From positions 6,076,001 to 6,140,000 of the forward strand of contig NZ_JAZIFX010000001.1 of NCBI RefSeq assembly GCF_036634175.1: DNA of 64,000 bases, in the 5' to 3' direction. Shown in pieces: positions 52,553 through 62,162 of this stretch. The DNA comes from Streptomyces sp. P9-A2. GTDB lineage: Bacteria > Actinomycetota > Actinomycetes > Streptomycetales > Streptomycetaceae. Within the stretch, counting starts at the first letter, position 1; every line of letters starts with the position of its first letter. The notes below the pieces were generated by a model. It was not told the DNA's origin, made no database searches, and saw only the letters and a list, made by a program, of their open reading frames with translations. A program made the translations under genes and the position numbers.

Positions 52553-54694
52553 ATGACGACGCACACGACCGCGCGGACGCCCTCCGCCATCCTGCCCGAA
52601 ACACCGGACTGGCGGATCACATACGCCGAGATCGCCGCCCTCGCCCAGGTCAAGCGCCCGGTCACCACCACGTGGGCCCGCCGCCACCCCGACTTTCCCG
52701 CGCCCGTCGCGCACGAGGACGGACGTCCCCTGTTCGACGCCCGCGCGGTTGTCGACTGGCTCGTCTCCACCGGCCGAGGCAACACCGACCACCGCCGGCT
52801 CCGCGCCGAGCTCGCTCTGCACACCCTGGCCGCCTGGCGCACCCCGTCCCTGTCCGCGTCCGTCCTGCTCGGCGCGCTGACCTCCTTGGTCTGCCTGCAC
52901 CAGCAGCTTGACGCCCGCGTCGCGGACGGCCACCCCTGGAGCGCGCTCCTGGAACGGGCCGCCGACCTCGACCCCGACGACCGCTTCCTCCTCTCCGAAC
53001 TGCGGGCCTTGCCCGACCCGGACCGCACCGGCCCGGCTCTCGCCCACCTCGCCGACGAACTGATCGACGCCGCCTACAACCCCGCCGAGGCCTTCGACTG
53101 GATCCTCCAGGCCCGCCACCGCCTCGGCTCCCACGACCCGGCCGCCGACGGACCCACCCCGACCGTGGTCCGCGCCCTCGCTGCCCTTTCCGGCGTCGAC
53201 ACCCTCGACGAGGGAGCAGTGGTCGCCGTCCCGCACGCCCGCGCCGGCGACCTCCCGGCCGCCCTCCACGACCGTGCCGCCGAGGACTCCGGCCACGTCT
53301 ACCTCGCCGCCGACCCCGACCCGGCCCGCGTGCGCTTGGTCCGCCGGCGGATGCTGGTGCGCGGGGTGTACGAGTTCCGGCTCGACGTCGTCGAGGGCGA
53401 GGAACTGACCGCCGACGAGTGGGGCTACCCGAACCTCCTCGTCTGCGCCCTGCCCTACGAGGCCGCCGAGACCCGCGACGCGAAGGCGGTCCTGGAGCAG
53501 GTCGCCGCCCTCACCGACTACCTCGACACCGGAGCCACCGCCGTCGTCCTCGGCCCCGCCGACGTCTTCACCGGCCCGCTCTCCCGGCACGGCGACGCCG
53601 ACCGCCTGCGCCGTTCCTTCCTGAAGCCCGGTTTACTCAAGGCGGCGATCAGCCTCCCCGACGGCGCCTACGCCTACCGCCCCGGCTACCGTACGGCGGT
53701 CTGGCTCCTCGCCCGCGTCCCCGAGGACCAGCGCACGGGTCTCGTTCTCCTTGCGGACTACTCCGCCCGGCCGCTGACTGAGCCTGTCCTGGACACGCTC
53801 GCCGAGGACATCTCCATCTGGCGTGCCTCGGGATGGACCTCCGACCGGCGTCACGAACCGCGCCACGCCGCGATCGTCCACGGCACCGACCTCGACGGCC
53901 GTCCCGGTGCCGCGTTCACGCCGCAGCACCGGACGTTGGCGTCCCGCCACACGCGGACGGTGGCGGAACGCCCGGCGGTCATCGCGGACCTGGAAGGGCG
54001 GCTGAGTGAACTCCACGAGCGTTCGCGTACCAGCGAAATTCGGCTACACGCCCAAGCGGAACTGCGCCCCGAGAACCAGCCGGTACGCCGTACGTCCGTC
54101 GGCCGTCTCCTGCGCACCCGTCGCCTGCGCCGCCGCCCCGGCCACCGCTTCGCCCCCGAACACCTCATCTCTGAGGGCCACTACACGGTCCTTACCCCCG
54201 AGGAGATCCTCGGCACCGCCCGCATCGGTGGCCGTCGCATCGACCGGGGCATCCTCCTCACGGCCTACGAGCACGCCCAGTTCACCGAACCAGGGGACCT
54301 TGTCGTTACTGCCCATCCGAACTTCGGCGTTCACGTCGACCCAGAGGGCGTCTCGCTGGTCGCGGCCCCGGCCCGCATTCTGCGCGTGCATCCCGATGCG
54401 GACCCGCCGGTACGACCCCGGGTGCTTGCCGCGCTGTTGCGTGCCGCTGCCGCCGAGCACGCCCGCACCAGCGGCGCCGTGCGCGCGTCCCGTCGGATCG
54501 AGGACTTGGTCGTCCCCGACCTGAGCCGCGCCGAGGCTGATCTCTACGAGGCCGTCCTTACCGAGATCGAGAACCGGGCGGCACTGCTGCGCGAGCAGAC
54601 CGCCGCGCTCGACGAGTTGACCCGTGTGATGGCGGCCGGCATGACCGACGGCTCGCTCACCATTCAGCCACTTCCGTACACCGACGCCCACTAA
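52553..54694 (+). CDS. HTH / inactive HsdM-like / HsdS-like fusion protein
   Basis: 713 residues, first gene of the restriction operon. Residues 20-75 form a helix-turn-helix of MerR/AlpA type (ITYAEIAALAQVKRPVTTTW...LFDARAVVDWLV). Residues ~80-390 align collinearly with the neighbouring HsdM: TPTVVRALAAL matches TPSSVVRLIVEIL, and VYLAADPDPARVRLVRRRML matches VYGQELNERTWRLAKMNL. The SAM motif DPACGSGG is replaced by AVPHARAG and the catalytic NPPF by ALPY, so methyl transfer should be lost. The last ~190 residues (FAPEHLISEGHYTVLTPEEI...) resemble an HsdS recognition domain with a C-terminal coiled-coil. It may bind DNA as a regulator or as a specificity partner. 17 nt separate it from hsdM. 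Confidence 0.8.
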   Translation: MTTHTTARTPSAILPETPDWRITYAEIAALAQVKRPVTTTWARRHPDFPAPVAHEDGRPLFDARAVVDWLVSTGRGNTDHRRLRAELALHTLAAWRTPSLSASVLLGALTSLVCLHQQLDARVADGHPWSALLERAADLDPDDRFLLSELRALPDPDRTGPALAHLADELIDAAYNPAEAFDWILQARHRLGSHDPAADGPTPTVVRALAALSGVDTLDEGAVVAVPHARAGDLPAALHDRAAEDSGHVYLAADPDPARVRLVRRRMLVRGVYEFRLDVVEGEELTADEWGYPNLLVCALPYEAAETRDAKAVLEQVAALTDYLDTGATAVVLGPADVFTGPLSRHGDADRLRRSFLKPGLLKAAISLPDGAYAYRPGYRTAVWLLARVPEDQRTGLVLLADYSARPLTEPVLDTLAEDISIWRASGWTSDRRHEPRHAAIVHGTDLDGRPGAAFTPQHRTLASRHTRTVAERPAVIADLEGRLSELHERSRTSEIRLHAQAELRPENQPVRRTSVGRLLRTRRLRRRPGHRFAPEHLISEGHYTVLTPEEILGTARIGGRRIDRGILLTAYEHAQFTEPGDLVVTAHPNFGVHVDPEGVSLVAAPARILRVHPDADPPVRPRVLAALLRAAAAEHARTSGAVRASRRIEDLVVPDLSRAEADLYEAVLTEIENRAALLREQTAALDELTRVMAAGMTDGSLTIQPLPYTDAH

Positions 54695-54711
54695 AGGAGA
54701 CGGTCCATCAA

Positions 54712-56331
54712 ATGCCTGCAAGTAAAGGAAAGCCCGCTGATCAGGCGGAGCTGTTCAGCGCCTCCACCGCCAAGGAGATCCAGGACATCCTCTGGAAGGC
54801 AGCCGACAAGCTGCGCGGCTCCATCGACGCCGCCCAGTACAAGGAGTTCGTCCTCGGCCTGATTTTCCTGAAGTACGTCTCGGACGCCTTCGACGAGCGC
54901 CGCACCGAGCTCGCCAAGGAACTCATGGAGGAGGGCATCGCCGAGGACCGCCTCGACGACTTCCTGGAGGACCGCGACGAGTACACCGGCGCGCACGTCT
55001 TCTGGGTCCCGGAGACCGCCCGCTGGTCCTGGATCGCCACCCATGCCAAGGCCCAGGGTGTCGGCAAGCTCCTCGATGAGGCGATGGACGCGATCATGCG
55101 GGAGAACGCCTCCCTGACCGGTGTCCTCCCCAAGATCTTCAACCAGGACCGCGTCGACCAGAAGCGCCTCGGTGAACTCGTCGACCTCATCAGCGACGCC
55201 CGCTTCGGCGGCAGCGGGGACAAGCCGGCGCAGGATCTGCTGGGCGAGGTGTACGAGTACTTCCTGGGCAACTTCGCGCGGGCGGAGGGCAAGCGGGGCG
55301 GTGAGTTCTACACGCCGAGCTCCGTCGTCCGGCTGATCGTCGAGATCCTGGAGCCGTATGAGGGGCGGGTGTACGACCCGGCGTGCGGGTCGGGCGGCAT
55401 GTTCGTGCAGGCCAGCAAGTTCATCCAGGCGCATCGGGGCCGGGGCCACAAGGCCGACATCGCGGTCTACGGCCAGGAGCTGAACGAGCGCACTTGGCGC
55501 TTGGCCAAGATGAACCTCGCCATCCACGGCATCGACGGCAACCTTGCTGCCCGCTGGGGCGACACCTTCGCCGACGACAAGCACCCGGACCTCAAGGCCG
55601 ACTTCGTGATGGCCAATCCGCCCTTCAACATCAAGGACTGGGCGAGGGACGAGACCGACCCGCGCTGGAAGTACGGGGTCCCTCCGAAGAACAACGCCAA
55701 CTACGCCTGGCTCCAGCACATGATCTCCAAGCTGGGGGAAAAGGGAACGGCCGGAATTGTGCTGGCCAACGGCTCCATGAGCTCCCAGGCCAGCGGGGAG
55801 GGCGAGATCAGGCAGGCACTGGTGGAGGCCGACCTGGTGGCGTGCATGGTCGCGCTGCCCTCGCAGCTCTTCCGCACGACCCAGATCCCGGCGTGCTTGT
55901 GGTTCCTGTCAAAGGACAAATCCCCCCAGGGGGCCCGGCGGCTTGATGACCGGCGGGGTGAGATCCTGTTCATCGACGCTCGTGAGATGGGCGAGATGGT
56001 GGACCGCGCGGAGCGCGTTTTCTCGGAGGTCGATCTGAAGAAGATCGCCGAAACCTATCACGCGTGGCGCGGTACGGAATCGGCGCGCCAAGCCCAAATG
56101 ATTTACGAGGACGTGCAGGGATTCTGCCACTCAGCCGATCTGGAGGAGGTGCGGGAGCAGGGGTATGTGCTGACGCCGGGCCGGTATATGGCGGCTCTCG
56201 AGGCGGAGGAAGAGGACGCCGAGGTCATTGCCGAGCGGATCAGCGGTCTGACAGAGGAGTTGTACGGGCTGTTCAATGAGTCGGCGGAACTGGAGTTGAC
56301 CGTCCGGAAGGCATTGGGGAGCATCGTATGA
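54712..56331 (+). CDS. hsdM: Type I restriction-modification methyltransferase subunit
   Basis: 539 residues, adenine-N6 methyltransferase subunit of a type I system. The HsdM N-terminal domain (LWKAADKLRGSIDAAQYKEF) precedes GGEFYTPSSVVRLIVEIL, SAM motif I DPACGSGGM (222-230), VYGQELNERTWRLAKMNLAI and catalytic motif IV ANPPFNIKDW (NPPF 302-305). All catalytic residues are present. ATG 54712 has a strong AAAGGAGA. It overlaps hsdS by four bases (ATGA). It acts with HsdS to protect host DNA and with HsdR to cut unmodified DNA. Confidence 0.97.
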   Translation: MPASKGKPADQAELFSASTAKEIQDILWKAADKLRGSIDAAQYKEFVLGLIFLKYVSDAFDERRTELAKELMEEGIAEDRLDDFLEDRDEYTGAHVFWVPETARWSWIATHAKAQGVGKLLDEAMDAIMRENASLTGVLPKIFNQDRVDQKRLGELVDLISDARFGGSGDKPAQDLLGEVYEYFLGNFARAEGKRGGEFYTPSSVVRLIVEILEPYEGRVYDPACGSGGMFVQASKFIQAHRGRGHKADIAVYGQELNERTWRLAKMNLAIHGIDGNLAARWGDTFADDKHPDLKADFVMANPPFNIKDWARDETDPRWKYGVPPKNNANYAWLQHMISKLGEKGTAGIVLANGSMSSQASGEGEIRQALVEADLVACMVALPSQLFRTTQIPACLWFLSKDKSPQGARRLDDRRGEILFIDAREMGEMVDRAERVFSEVDLKKIAETYHAWRGTESARQAQMIYEDVQGFCHSADLEEVREQGYVLTPGRYMAALEAEEEDAEVIAERISGLTEELYGLFNESAELELTVRKALGSIV

Positions 56332-57515
56332 GCACGTGGGACTCCGCAACCATCGGTGATGTGTCACACGTGGTGACCAAGGGGACCACTCCCACCAGCA
56401 TGGGACGCCCTTTCACCGCCTCGGGAATTCCTTTCGTCAAGGTTGAGTCCATCAAGGAGAACGGCTCCGTCGATCTGCGAAAGACGGCATTTATTGACGA
56501 GGAAACTCATGAGCTCCTGAGACGTTCCGCCCTGAGGGTCGACGACATTTTGTTCACCATCGCGGGCACTATCGGCCGTGCGGCACGGGTGACACCCGAC
56601 ATCGTGCCGGGAAACACCAACCAGGCAGTTGCTGTGATCAGACCGGACGCGCGCAAGGTGGAACCACGTTTTGTCCTTTACTGCCTTCGCGATGAACAGC
56701 GTGTCCGAAGGGCGCAGTCACGGGTCGTGCAATCCGTGCAGGCGAACCTGAGCCTGAGTGAACTGCGCTCGGTTGAGATCCTGTTGCCATCGCTCGATGA
56801 GCAGAAGGAGATCGTCTCCGTTCTGGGAGCTCTCGATGACAAGATCACCGTCAACGAGCGCATCGCGGCCAAGGCCGACGAGCTGCTACGGGTCATGTAC
56901 CAGGGTGCTTGCAACCGTACTTTCGAATCGATCGCCATCGGTGCTCTGGGGAAACTGGTCAGGGACGGCGTGTCGGCTTCTTCTCTCACGGGCGAGGAGA
57001 GTTACATCGGCTTGGAGCACATGCCGCGGCGAAACATGTGGCTCACCGCTTGGGAGACCGATGCCGATATCACCAGTGGGAAATCGAGGTTTGCTTCGGG
57101 TGACGTACTTTTCGGGAAGCTGCGTCCTTACTTCCACAAGGTTGGCCTGGCGCTGAATCCGGGTGTCTGCTCTACGGACATTCTTGTGGTCCGGCCTGTA
57201 GAGGCGGTGCGTCTCGGATGGCTCCTGCTCGCGCTGTCGAGTGATGAGGTCGTTGCCCATGCGTCGGCTGTGGGCGACGGCACCCGGATGCCCCGGGCCA
57301 AGTGGAAGGACCTGGAGACGTTTCACGTGCCGTGGCCCGAAGAGGAACATGTCAGTCATCTGAATGATGTCGTCCGCTCCATGGCGGCGCGCATCGAGTT
57401 CTGCGTCGCGGAGTCCCGCGCGCTCGCTGCCCTTCGCGACACCCTTCTCCCTCGACTTATGTCCGGTCGCCTCCGCATCAAGGACGCCAAGAAGATTGTT
57501 GAGGACGCCACATGA
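56328..57515 (+). CDS. hsdS: Type I restriction-modification specificity subunit
   Basis: 395 residues with two target-recognition domains: TIGDVSHVVTKGTTPTSMGR to about 150, and a second from IAIGALGKLVRDGVSASSL. Each is followed by a conserved coiled-coil, e.g. LPSLDEQKEIVSVLGALDDK and RSMAARIEFCVAESRALAAL. The two domains each read half of a bipartite sequence, which cannot be predicted here. Base composition is visibly lower in GC than neighbouring genes, as expected for a fast-changing, exchanged subunit. Four-base overlaps couple it to both hsdM and hsdR. Confidence 0.95.
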   Translation: MSTWDSATIGDVSHVVTKGTTPTSMGRPFTASGIPFVKVESIKENGSVDLRKTAFIDEETHELLRRSALRVDDILFTIAGTIGRAARVTPDIVPGNTNQAVAVIRPDARKVEPRFVLYCLRDEQRVRRAQSRVVQSVQANLSLSELRSVEILLPSLDEQKEIVSVLGALDDKITVNERIAAKADELLRVMYQGACNRTFESIAIGALGKLVRDGVSASSLTGEESYIGLEHMPRRNMWLTAWETDADITSGKSRFASGDVLFGKLRPYFHKVGLALNPGVCSTDILVVRPVEAVRLGWLLLALSSDEVVAHASAVGDGTRMPRAKWKDLETFHVPWPEEEHVSHLNDVVRSMAARIEFCVAESRALAALRDTLLPRLMSGRLRIKDAKKIVEDAT

Positions 57516-60500
57516 CAACGTCCCACGACGGAAACGAGCCCGACGACAGAACTCACCGCCGCCCCACCGAAGCCGACTGGGAGCTCCTCGCCCTCGACGA
57601 GCTCGCCGAGTTGGCCTGGCAGCCGGCCTCCGGTAACGCGTTCGCCCCCGGTTCCGACCACCGAAAGTCTTGGGACGACCTGATTCTCTACCCGGATCTC
57701 CAAGAGGCGATCGAGCGCCTGAACCCGGACCTGCCCCCGGACGCAGTCCGCGAAGCTGTGGCGACCGCCGCCACCCCCGGCTCCCAGGACACCTACGAGG
57801 AGAACCGGGCCGCCCACCGCCACCTCACCACCGGCATACGGTCCGTCACCTACACCGACTCCCACGGCGCCGAGCACAACCCCACTATCCGCCTCCTCGA
57901 CCTGGCGGACCCGGACGCGAACACCTACCGTGCCCTCAACCAGGTCACGGTGATCGACGGCGACAAGAACCGCCGCTTCGACGTCATCCTGTACGTCAAC
58001 GGCCTGCCCCTCGCCGCCATCGAGCTGAAGCGCGCCGGTGACGAGGACGCGACGCTCCAGACGGCCCACGCCCAGGTGGCGCGGTACGTCCTGGAGTTCC
58101 CGACCGCCTTCCGCTACAACACGATCGTCCTGCTCTCCGACGGCATCACCGCGAAGTACGGCACACCGTTCACCCCGTACGAGCACTTCGCCCCGTGGAA
58201 CACGGACGAGTTCGGTGCCCGTGTCGACCCGCTGACTGCCGACGGTTTCTCGGAGTCGGGGCAGAACCTGGCGCTTCACGGCCTGTTCACCCAGTCCCGC
58301 TTCCTCGAACTGATCCAGTCCTTCATCAACTTCGTCCCGTCGAAGCGGATGAAGCGGATTGCGAAGCCGCACCAGTACCACGCGGTCACCCGCGCCGCCG
58401 AGGAGGTCCGCACCGCATCGGCGAGCAACGGCAAGGCCGGCGTTGTCTGGCACACCCAGGGTTCCGGCAAGTCGGAGGAGATGGTACTCACCACGACCAT
58501 GGTGATGCGGGACCCGGCGCTGCTGAACCCGACCGTCGTGGTCGTCACCGACCGCACGGACCTCGACGACCAACTCTACTCGACGTTCCAGGAGAGCGAG
58601 ATCCTTCCGGAGTCGCCCCGCCAGGTCGTCACCCGCGCCGAACTCCGGGAGGAGCTCGCGGCGAAGAGGACGGGAGGGATCCTCTTCACCACGCTCCAGA
58701 AGTTCGGCAAGACCAAGGAAGAGCGGGAGTCGGGCACCGACCACCCGATGCTCTCCGACCGCCGGAACATCGTCGTCATCGTCGACGAGGCCCACCGCAG
58801 CCACTACGACGACCTCAACGGCCTCGCCCGCCACCTGCGCGACGCACTCCCGCACGCCACACTGCTTGCCTTCACCGGCACACCGATTTCGGAGGCCGAC
58901 CGCAACACCCGCGAGGTGTTCGGCGACTACATCGACGTCTACGACCTCAAGCGGGCCGCCGACGACGGCGCGACCGTGAAGGTCTACCACGAGAGCCGCG
59001 TGATCCAACTCGTCCTGGACCGCGACATCGACCCGACCACCATCGACGAGGAGGCCGACCGGATCACCGACGGCCTCGACGACACCGAGCGCCGACGCGT
59101 CGAACAGGCCGTGGCGACGATGAACGCCATGTACGGGGCGCCGGCCCGCATACGGGACCTCGCGGCCGACTTGGTGGACCACTGGGAGGCCCGCCGGGAG
59201 CGGATGAAGCCCTTCGTCGGCGCCTCCGAGTCGGGCGGGGCACCCGGCAAGGCGATGGTGGTGTGCGCGACGCGTGAGATTTGCGTACGCGTCTACGACG
59301 CACTGCGCGAGCTGCGCCCCGAGTGGCACAGCGACGAGTTCGAGAAGGGCACGATGAAGATCGTCTTCTCGTCGAACTCCCGCAAGGACCCGGACGCGCT
59401 GCTTGCCCACGCGCTGACCGACAGTCGCCGCAAGGCCGTCATCAACCGGGCCAAGGACCCCGACGACGAGCTGGAACTGCTCATCGTCAACAACATGCTG
59501 CTGACCGGCTTCGACGCCCCGCCGATCCACACCATGTACCTGGACCGGCCGCTCAAGGGCGCCAACCTGATGCAGGCCCTGGCCCGCGTCAACCGCCGTT
59601 TCCGCGGCAAGGAGGACGGCCTCCTCGTCGGCTATGCTCCGCTCACAGAGAACCTCCAGCGGGCCATCGCCGAGTACACCGAGGCCGACCAGCGCGACCG
59701 CACCCTCGGCCAGGACGTCGAGCGCGCACTGGACGAGCTGCGCAACGAGTACGACGTCCTGACCGGCATCCTGCGCGGCTTCGCCTGGGAGCCGTTGCTC
59801 GACCGGCCCGGTCCCAAGGCGTTCGTCGACGCGGCCCTGCGGAGCGCCGAGTACCTGCTCGACCCCCGCACGCCCGGCAACAACCCGGAGCAGCTCGACG
59901 ATCCACGCCAGACACTGAGCCGCCGTTTCCGCGAGCACGCCTACCGCCTTGAGCGCTTCTGGGCTCTGGCGGGCAGTTCGAAGCATGTCGGGGACCGGTT
60001 CGCCGACCGGCCGGCCTGGAAGCGGCACATCCAGTTCTTCGTCGAGGTCCGCGCTTACGTGGCGAAGTTGGATGCCATGAACCGCGAGGCACGCGGGCTC
60101 CCCGTCGCCCGCGACGTCGAGCTGTACCTCTCCCAGCTCACGTCATCGGTGGTGGAGACGGGCGGAGTGACGGATCTGTTCGCCGAGGCCGGGCTGGAGA
60201 CCGCCGACCTCACCCACCTCACCGACGCACTCGTCGCCCAGCTCCAGAACAGCGACACCCCGCACCTGGCGGCCGAAGCGCTGCGGCGGCTCGTCGAGCG
60301 GAAGATGCGCGAGGTCACCCGGCACAACATCGTCCGGCAGACCACGTTCTCCGAGCGCCTCCAGGACCTGATGGTGCGCTACATGCGCCAGCAGTACACC
60401 AGCGCCGAACTCATCGCCAAACTGGTCGAGATGGCCAAGGAGGTCATGGCCGACGCCAATCGGGGCGAGAAGTTCGACCCGCCCCTGAACTGGCGTGAAC

Positions 60501-60787
60501 TCGCCTTCTACGACGCCGTCGCCGACCACGGCACGGCCCGCTCGCTCATGGGCGACGAGGTCCTGGCCGGCATCGCCCGCGAACTGGTCACCGAGGTCCG
60601 CCGTCAGCTCAAGCCCGACTGGATCGCCCGCGAGTCCGTCCGCGCCCGTCTGCGCAGCACCATCAAGCGCCTCCTGGCCCGCAACAACTACCCGCCGGAC
60701 CAGCAGAAGGAGGCCATCGACCTGGTCCTCCGCCAGATGGAGCACTTCGCCAACGAGTGGTCCGAGAAGGGGGTCCCGGAGGACTGA
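57512..60787 (+). CDS. hsdR: Type I restriction endonuclease / translocase subunit
   Basis: 1091 residues. The N-terminal nuclease domain has NRRFDVILYVNGLPLAAIEL followed by KR: Asp157 and Glu171-x-Lys173 form the PD-(D/E)xK core. The motor has Walker A WHTQGSGKSEEM (P-loop 317-321), DEAH 425-428 (VIVDEAHRSHYDDL), FTGTPI, and TGFDAPPIHTMYLDRPLKG for the helicase C half. A C-terminal helical domain follows. No catalytic residue is missing, so restriction should be active. A bidirectional hairpin follows. Confidence 0.96.
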   Translation: MTTSHDGNEPDDRTHRRPTEADWELLALDELAELAWQPASGNAFAPGSDHRKSWDDLILYPDLQEAIERLNPDLPPDAVREAVATAATPGSQDTYEENRAAHRHLTTGIRSVTYTDSHGAEHNPTIRLLDLADPDANTYRALNQVTVIDGDKNRRFDVILYVNGLPLAAIELKRAGDEDATLQTAHAQVARYVLEFPTAFRYNTIVLLSDGITAKYGTPFTPYEHFAPWNTDEFGARVDPLTADGFSESGQNLALHGLFTQSRFLELIQSFINFVPSKRMKRIAKPHQYHAVTRAAEEVRTASASNGKAGVVWHTQGSGKSEEMVLTTTMVMRDPALLNPTVVVVTDRTDLDDQLYSTFQESEILPESPRQVVTRAELREELAAKRTGGILFTTLQKFGKTKEERESGTDHPMLSDRRNIVVIVDEAHRSHYDDLNGLARHLRDALPHATLLAFTGTPISEADRNTREVFGDYIDVYDLKRAADDGATVKVYHESRVIQLVLDRDIDPTTIDEEADRITDGLDDTERRRVEQAVATMNAMYGAPARIRDLAADLVDHWEARRERMKPFVGASESGGAPGKAMVVCATREICVRVYDALRELRPEWHSDEFEKGTMKIVFSSNSRKDPDALLAHALTDSRRKAVINRAKDPDDELELLIVNNMLLTGFDAPPIHTMYLDRPLKGANLMQALARVNRRFRGKEDGLLVGYAPLTENLQRAIAEYTEADQRDRTLGQDVERALDELRNEYDVLTGILRGFAWEPLLDRPGPKAFVDAALRSAEYLLDPRTPGNNPEQLDDPRQTLSRRFREHAYRLERFWALAGSSKHVGDRFADRPAWKRHIQFFVEVRAYVAKLDAMNREARGLPVARDVELYLSQLTSSVVETGGVTDLFAEAGLETADLTHLTDALVAQLQNSDTPHLAAEALRRLVERKMREVTRHNIVRQTTFSERLQDLMVRYMRQQYTSAELIAKLVEMAKEVMADANRGEKFDPPLNWRELAFYDAVADHGTARSLMGDEVLAGIARELVTEVRRQLKPDWIARESVRARLRSTIKRLLARNNYPPDQQKEAIDLVLRQMEHFANEWSEKGVPED

Positions 60788-60792
60788 ACGCC

Positions 60793-60830
60793 AGAGCCCT
60801 GCCGACCGAGACTGAAGTTGGCAGGGCTCT
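60793..60830. terminator. Bidirectional hairpin after hsdR
   Basis: AGAGCCCTGCC (60793-60803) pairs with GGCAGGGCTCT (60820-60830). It ends both hsdR and the opposing DUF397 gene. Confidence 0.85.
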
Positions 60831-60846
60831 CGCGCCCGTACGAGTG

Positions 60847-61062
60847 TCAGACGTGCCGCTCCGACGAGGCCAGTCCGACAAAGCCTGCCCAGGCCTCAGG
60901 TGAGACCGTAACGACAGGCCCGGTGATGGTCTTCGAGTCACGGACGTGCACAGCAGCCGAACCGGCTGCGACCTCTACACACTGACCGCCCTCGGTTCCG
61001 CTGTAGCTGCTCTTGAACCAGGTGAGGTCGGATGCGGCGGTTGAGGACTCAGCGTTGTTCAT
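60847..61062 (-). CDS. DUF397 domain protein
   Basis: 71 residues. LTWFKSSYSGTEGGQCVEVA and VRDSKTITGPVVTVSPEAWAGFV are the full DUF397 domain. In streptomycetes these small proteins accompany XRE/DUF5753 regulators (whiJ/bldB-like modules) and are thought to antagonise them. ATG 61062 overlaps the stop of the XRE gene by four bases. Confidence 0.95.
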   Translation of the reverse strand: MNNAESSTAASDLTWFKSSYSGTEGGQCVEVAAGSAAVHVRDSKTITGPVVTVSPEAWAGFVGLASSERHV

Positions 61063-62012
61063 AGCGATGCCAGCAACCCTTCGATGGACTTCGTTGACTC
61101 TCGCGGACTGAGAGCTTGTGATCGGATAATCCCATAGCGTGCAGCCGCGAGAGCCGTCTGTTCCGGGTCGGTCTCAAGAGAACTGGTCGAGTGAGTCTCT
61201 GCGTAGACGAACTTCTTGCCATCCTTCCTGGTGACAACCGTGAACGGTCCATTCACGCCTGCGTTCTCCTCGCACTCGGTCGGCATGACCTGGATCTCGA
61301 CGTTCTGCTTCTGACCGGCGAGGAGAATGAGCTCCAGCTGACCCCGCAGCACATCCGTGCCGCCGTAGCGATGTCGCAACACCGCCTCATTCACTACGAA
61401 GCTCAACAGCGGGGCCGACCTGCGGTCGAAGATGTCCTGCCGGGCCAGCCGAGCGGTCACCCGCTGCTCGACCGTTTCCGGGCCAAGGGGCGGTTGCCGC
61501 ATCGCGAGCAGCGCCCTCATGTAATCCTCGGTCTGGAGCAGCCCGTTGACGACATGTGTGTCGTACATGAGCAGCTCAAGGCACTCCTTCTCCAAGGCCG
61601 CCATCCCCTGGAAGAACACCGGATACTGAGCCCGCTCCACCTGCTCCTTCCACAGGCACAGCAACCCGCCGGCCCCCAGCACCTCGTCCGCCCGCTCGAT
61701 CGTCCGGGGCGTCGGAATCCGCCTCCCCTGCTCAAACGACGCGATCGTGGACGCCGAGTACCCGAGCCGCCGCCCGAACTCCTCGCGCTCCAGGCCCTCC
61801 CGCACCCGCAGCGTCTTCATGGTCTGTCCGAACGCGACGACGACGCCTCGCCCCGCCTCGTCCTCCGGGCGCCGCCCGGCCCCGTCGTCGTTCTCCCAGC
61901 CGTCTCCGAGACTCACGACCGCCGCTCCCGCGCCGCAGCCGTCGCCGTCACCGTTCTCACGCTCCCCGGGAACCGCCTCGGTCCCGGCCTCCACGCCCGT
62001 GCGCTCCGCCAT
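61059..62012 (-). CDS. XRE-family regulator with DUF5753 domain
   Basis: 317 residues from ATG 62012. After a ~60-residue acidic/Gly-rich extension, an XRE helix-turn-helix (FGQTMKTLRVREGLEREEFGRRLGYSASTIASFEQGRRIP) spans about 65-105. The DUF5753 effector-type domain follows (ECLELLMYDTHVVNGLLQTE, RQDIFDRRSAPLLSFVVNEA, VEIQVMPTECEENAG). Conserved pattern of WhiJ-type modules. It pairs with the DUF397 gene downstream and shares a divergent promoter region with the HATPase gene. Confidence 0.93.
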   Translation of the reverse strand: MAERTGVEAGTEAVPGERENGDGDGCGAGAAVVSLGDGWENDDGAGRRPEDEAGRGVVVAFGQTMKTLRVREGLEREEFGRRLGYSASTIASFEQGRRIPTPRTIERADEVLGAGGLLCLWKEQVERAQYPVFFQGMAALEKECLELLMYDTHVVNGLLQTEDYMRALLAMRQPPLGPETVEQRVTARLARQDIFDRRSAPLLSFVVNEAVLRHRYGGTDVLRGQLELILLAGQKQNVEIQVMPTECEENAGVNGPFTVVTRKDGKKFVYAETHSTSSLETDPEQTALAAARYGIIRSQALSPRESTKSIEGLLASL

Positions 62013-62162
62013 GTCCACCACCGCCTTCTCTCGCTCAACACCCCCGCAAGCGACGCCGTCACGGCGCGCAGCTCCTACTCGCGCGGACGGCGTGCGTACA
62101 ACCGCCCCCTGTCGCTGCGTCACCACTGGTCACGCTACGCGACCGACGGGACCGTGAGGGGT

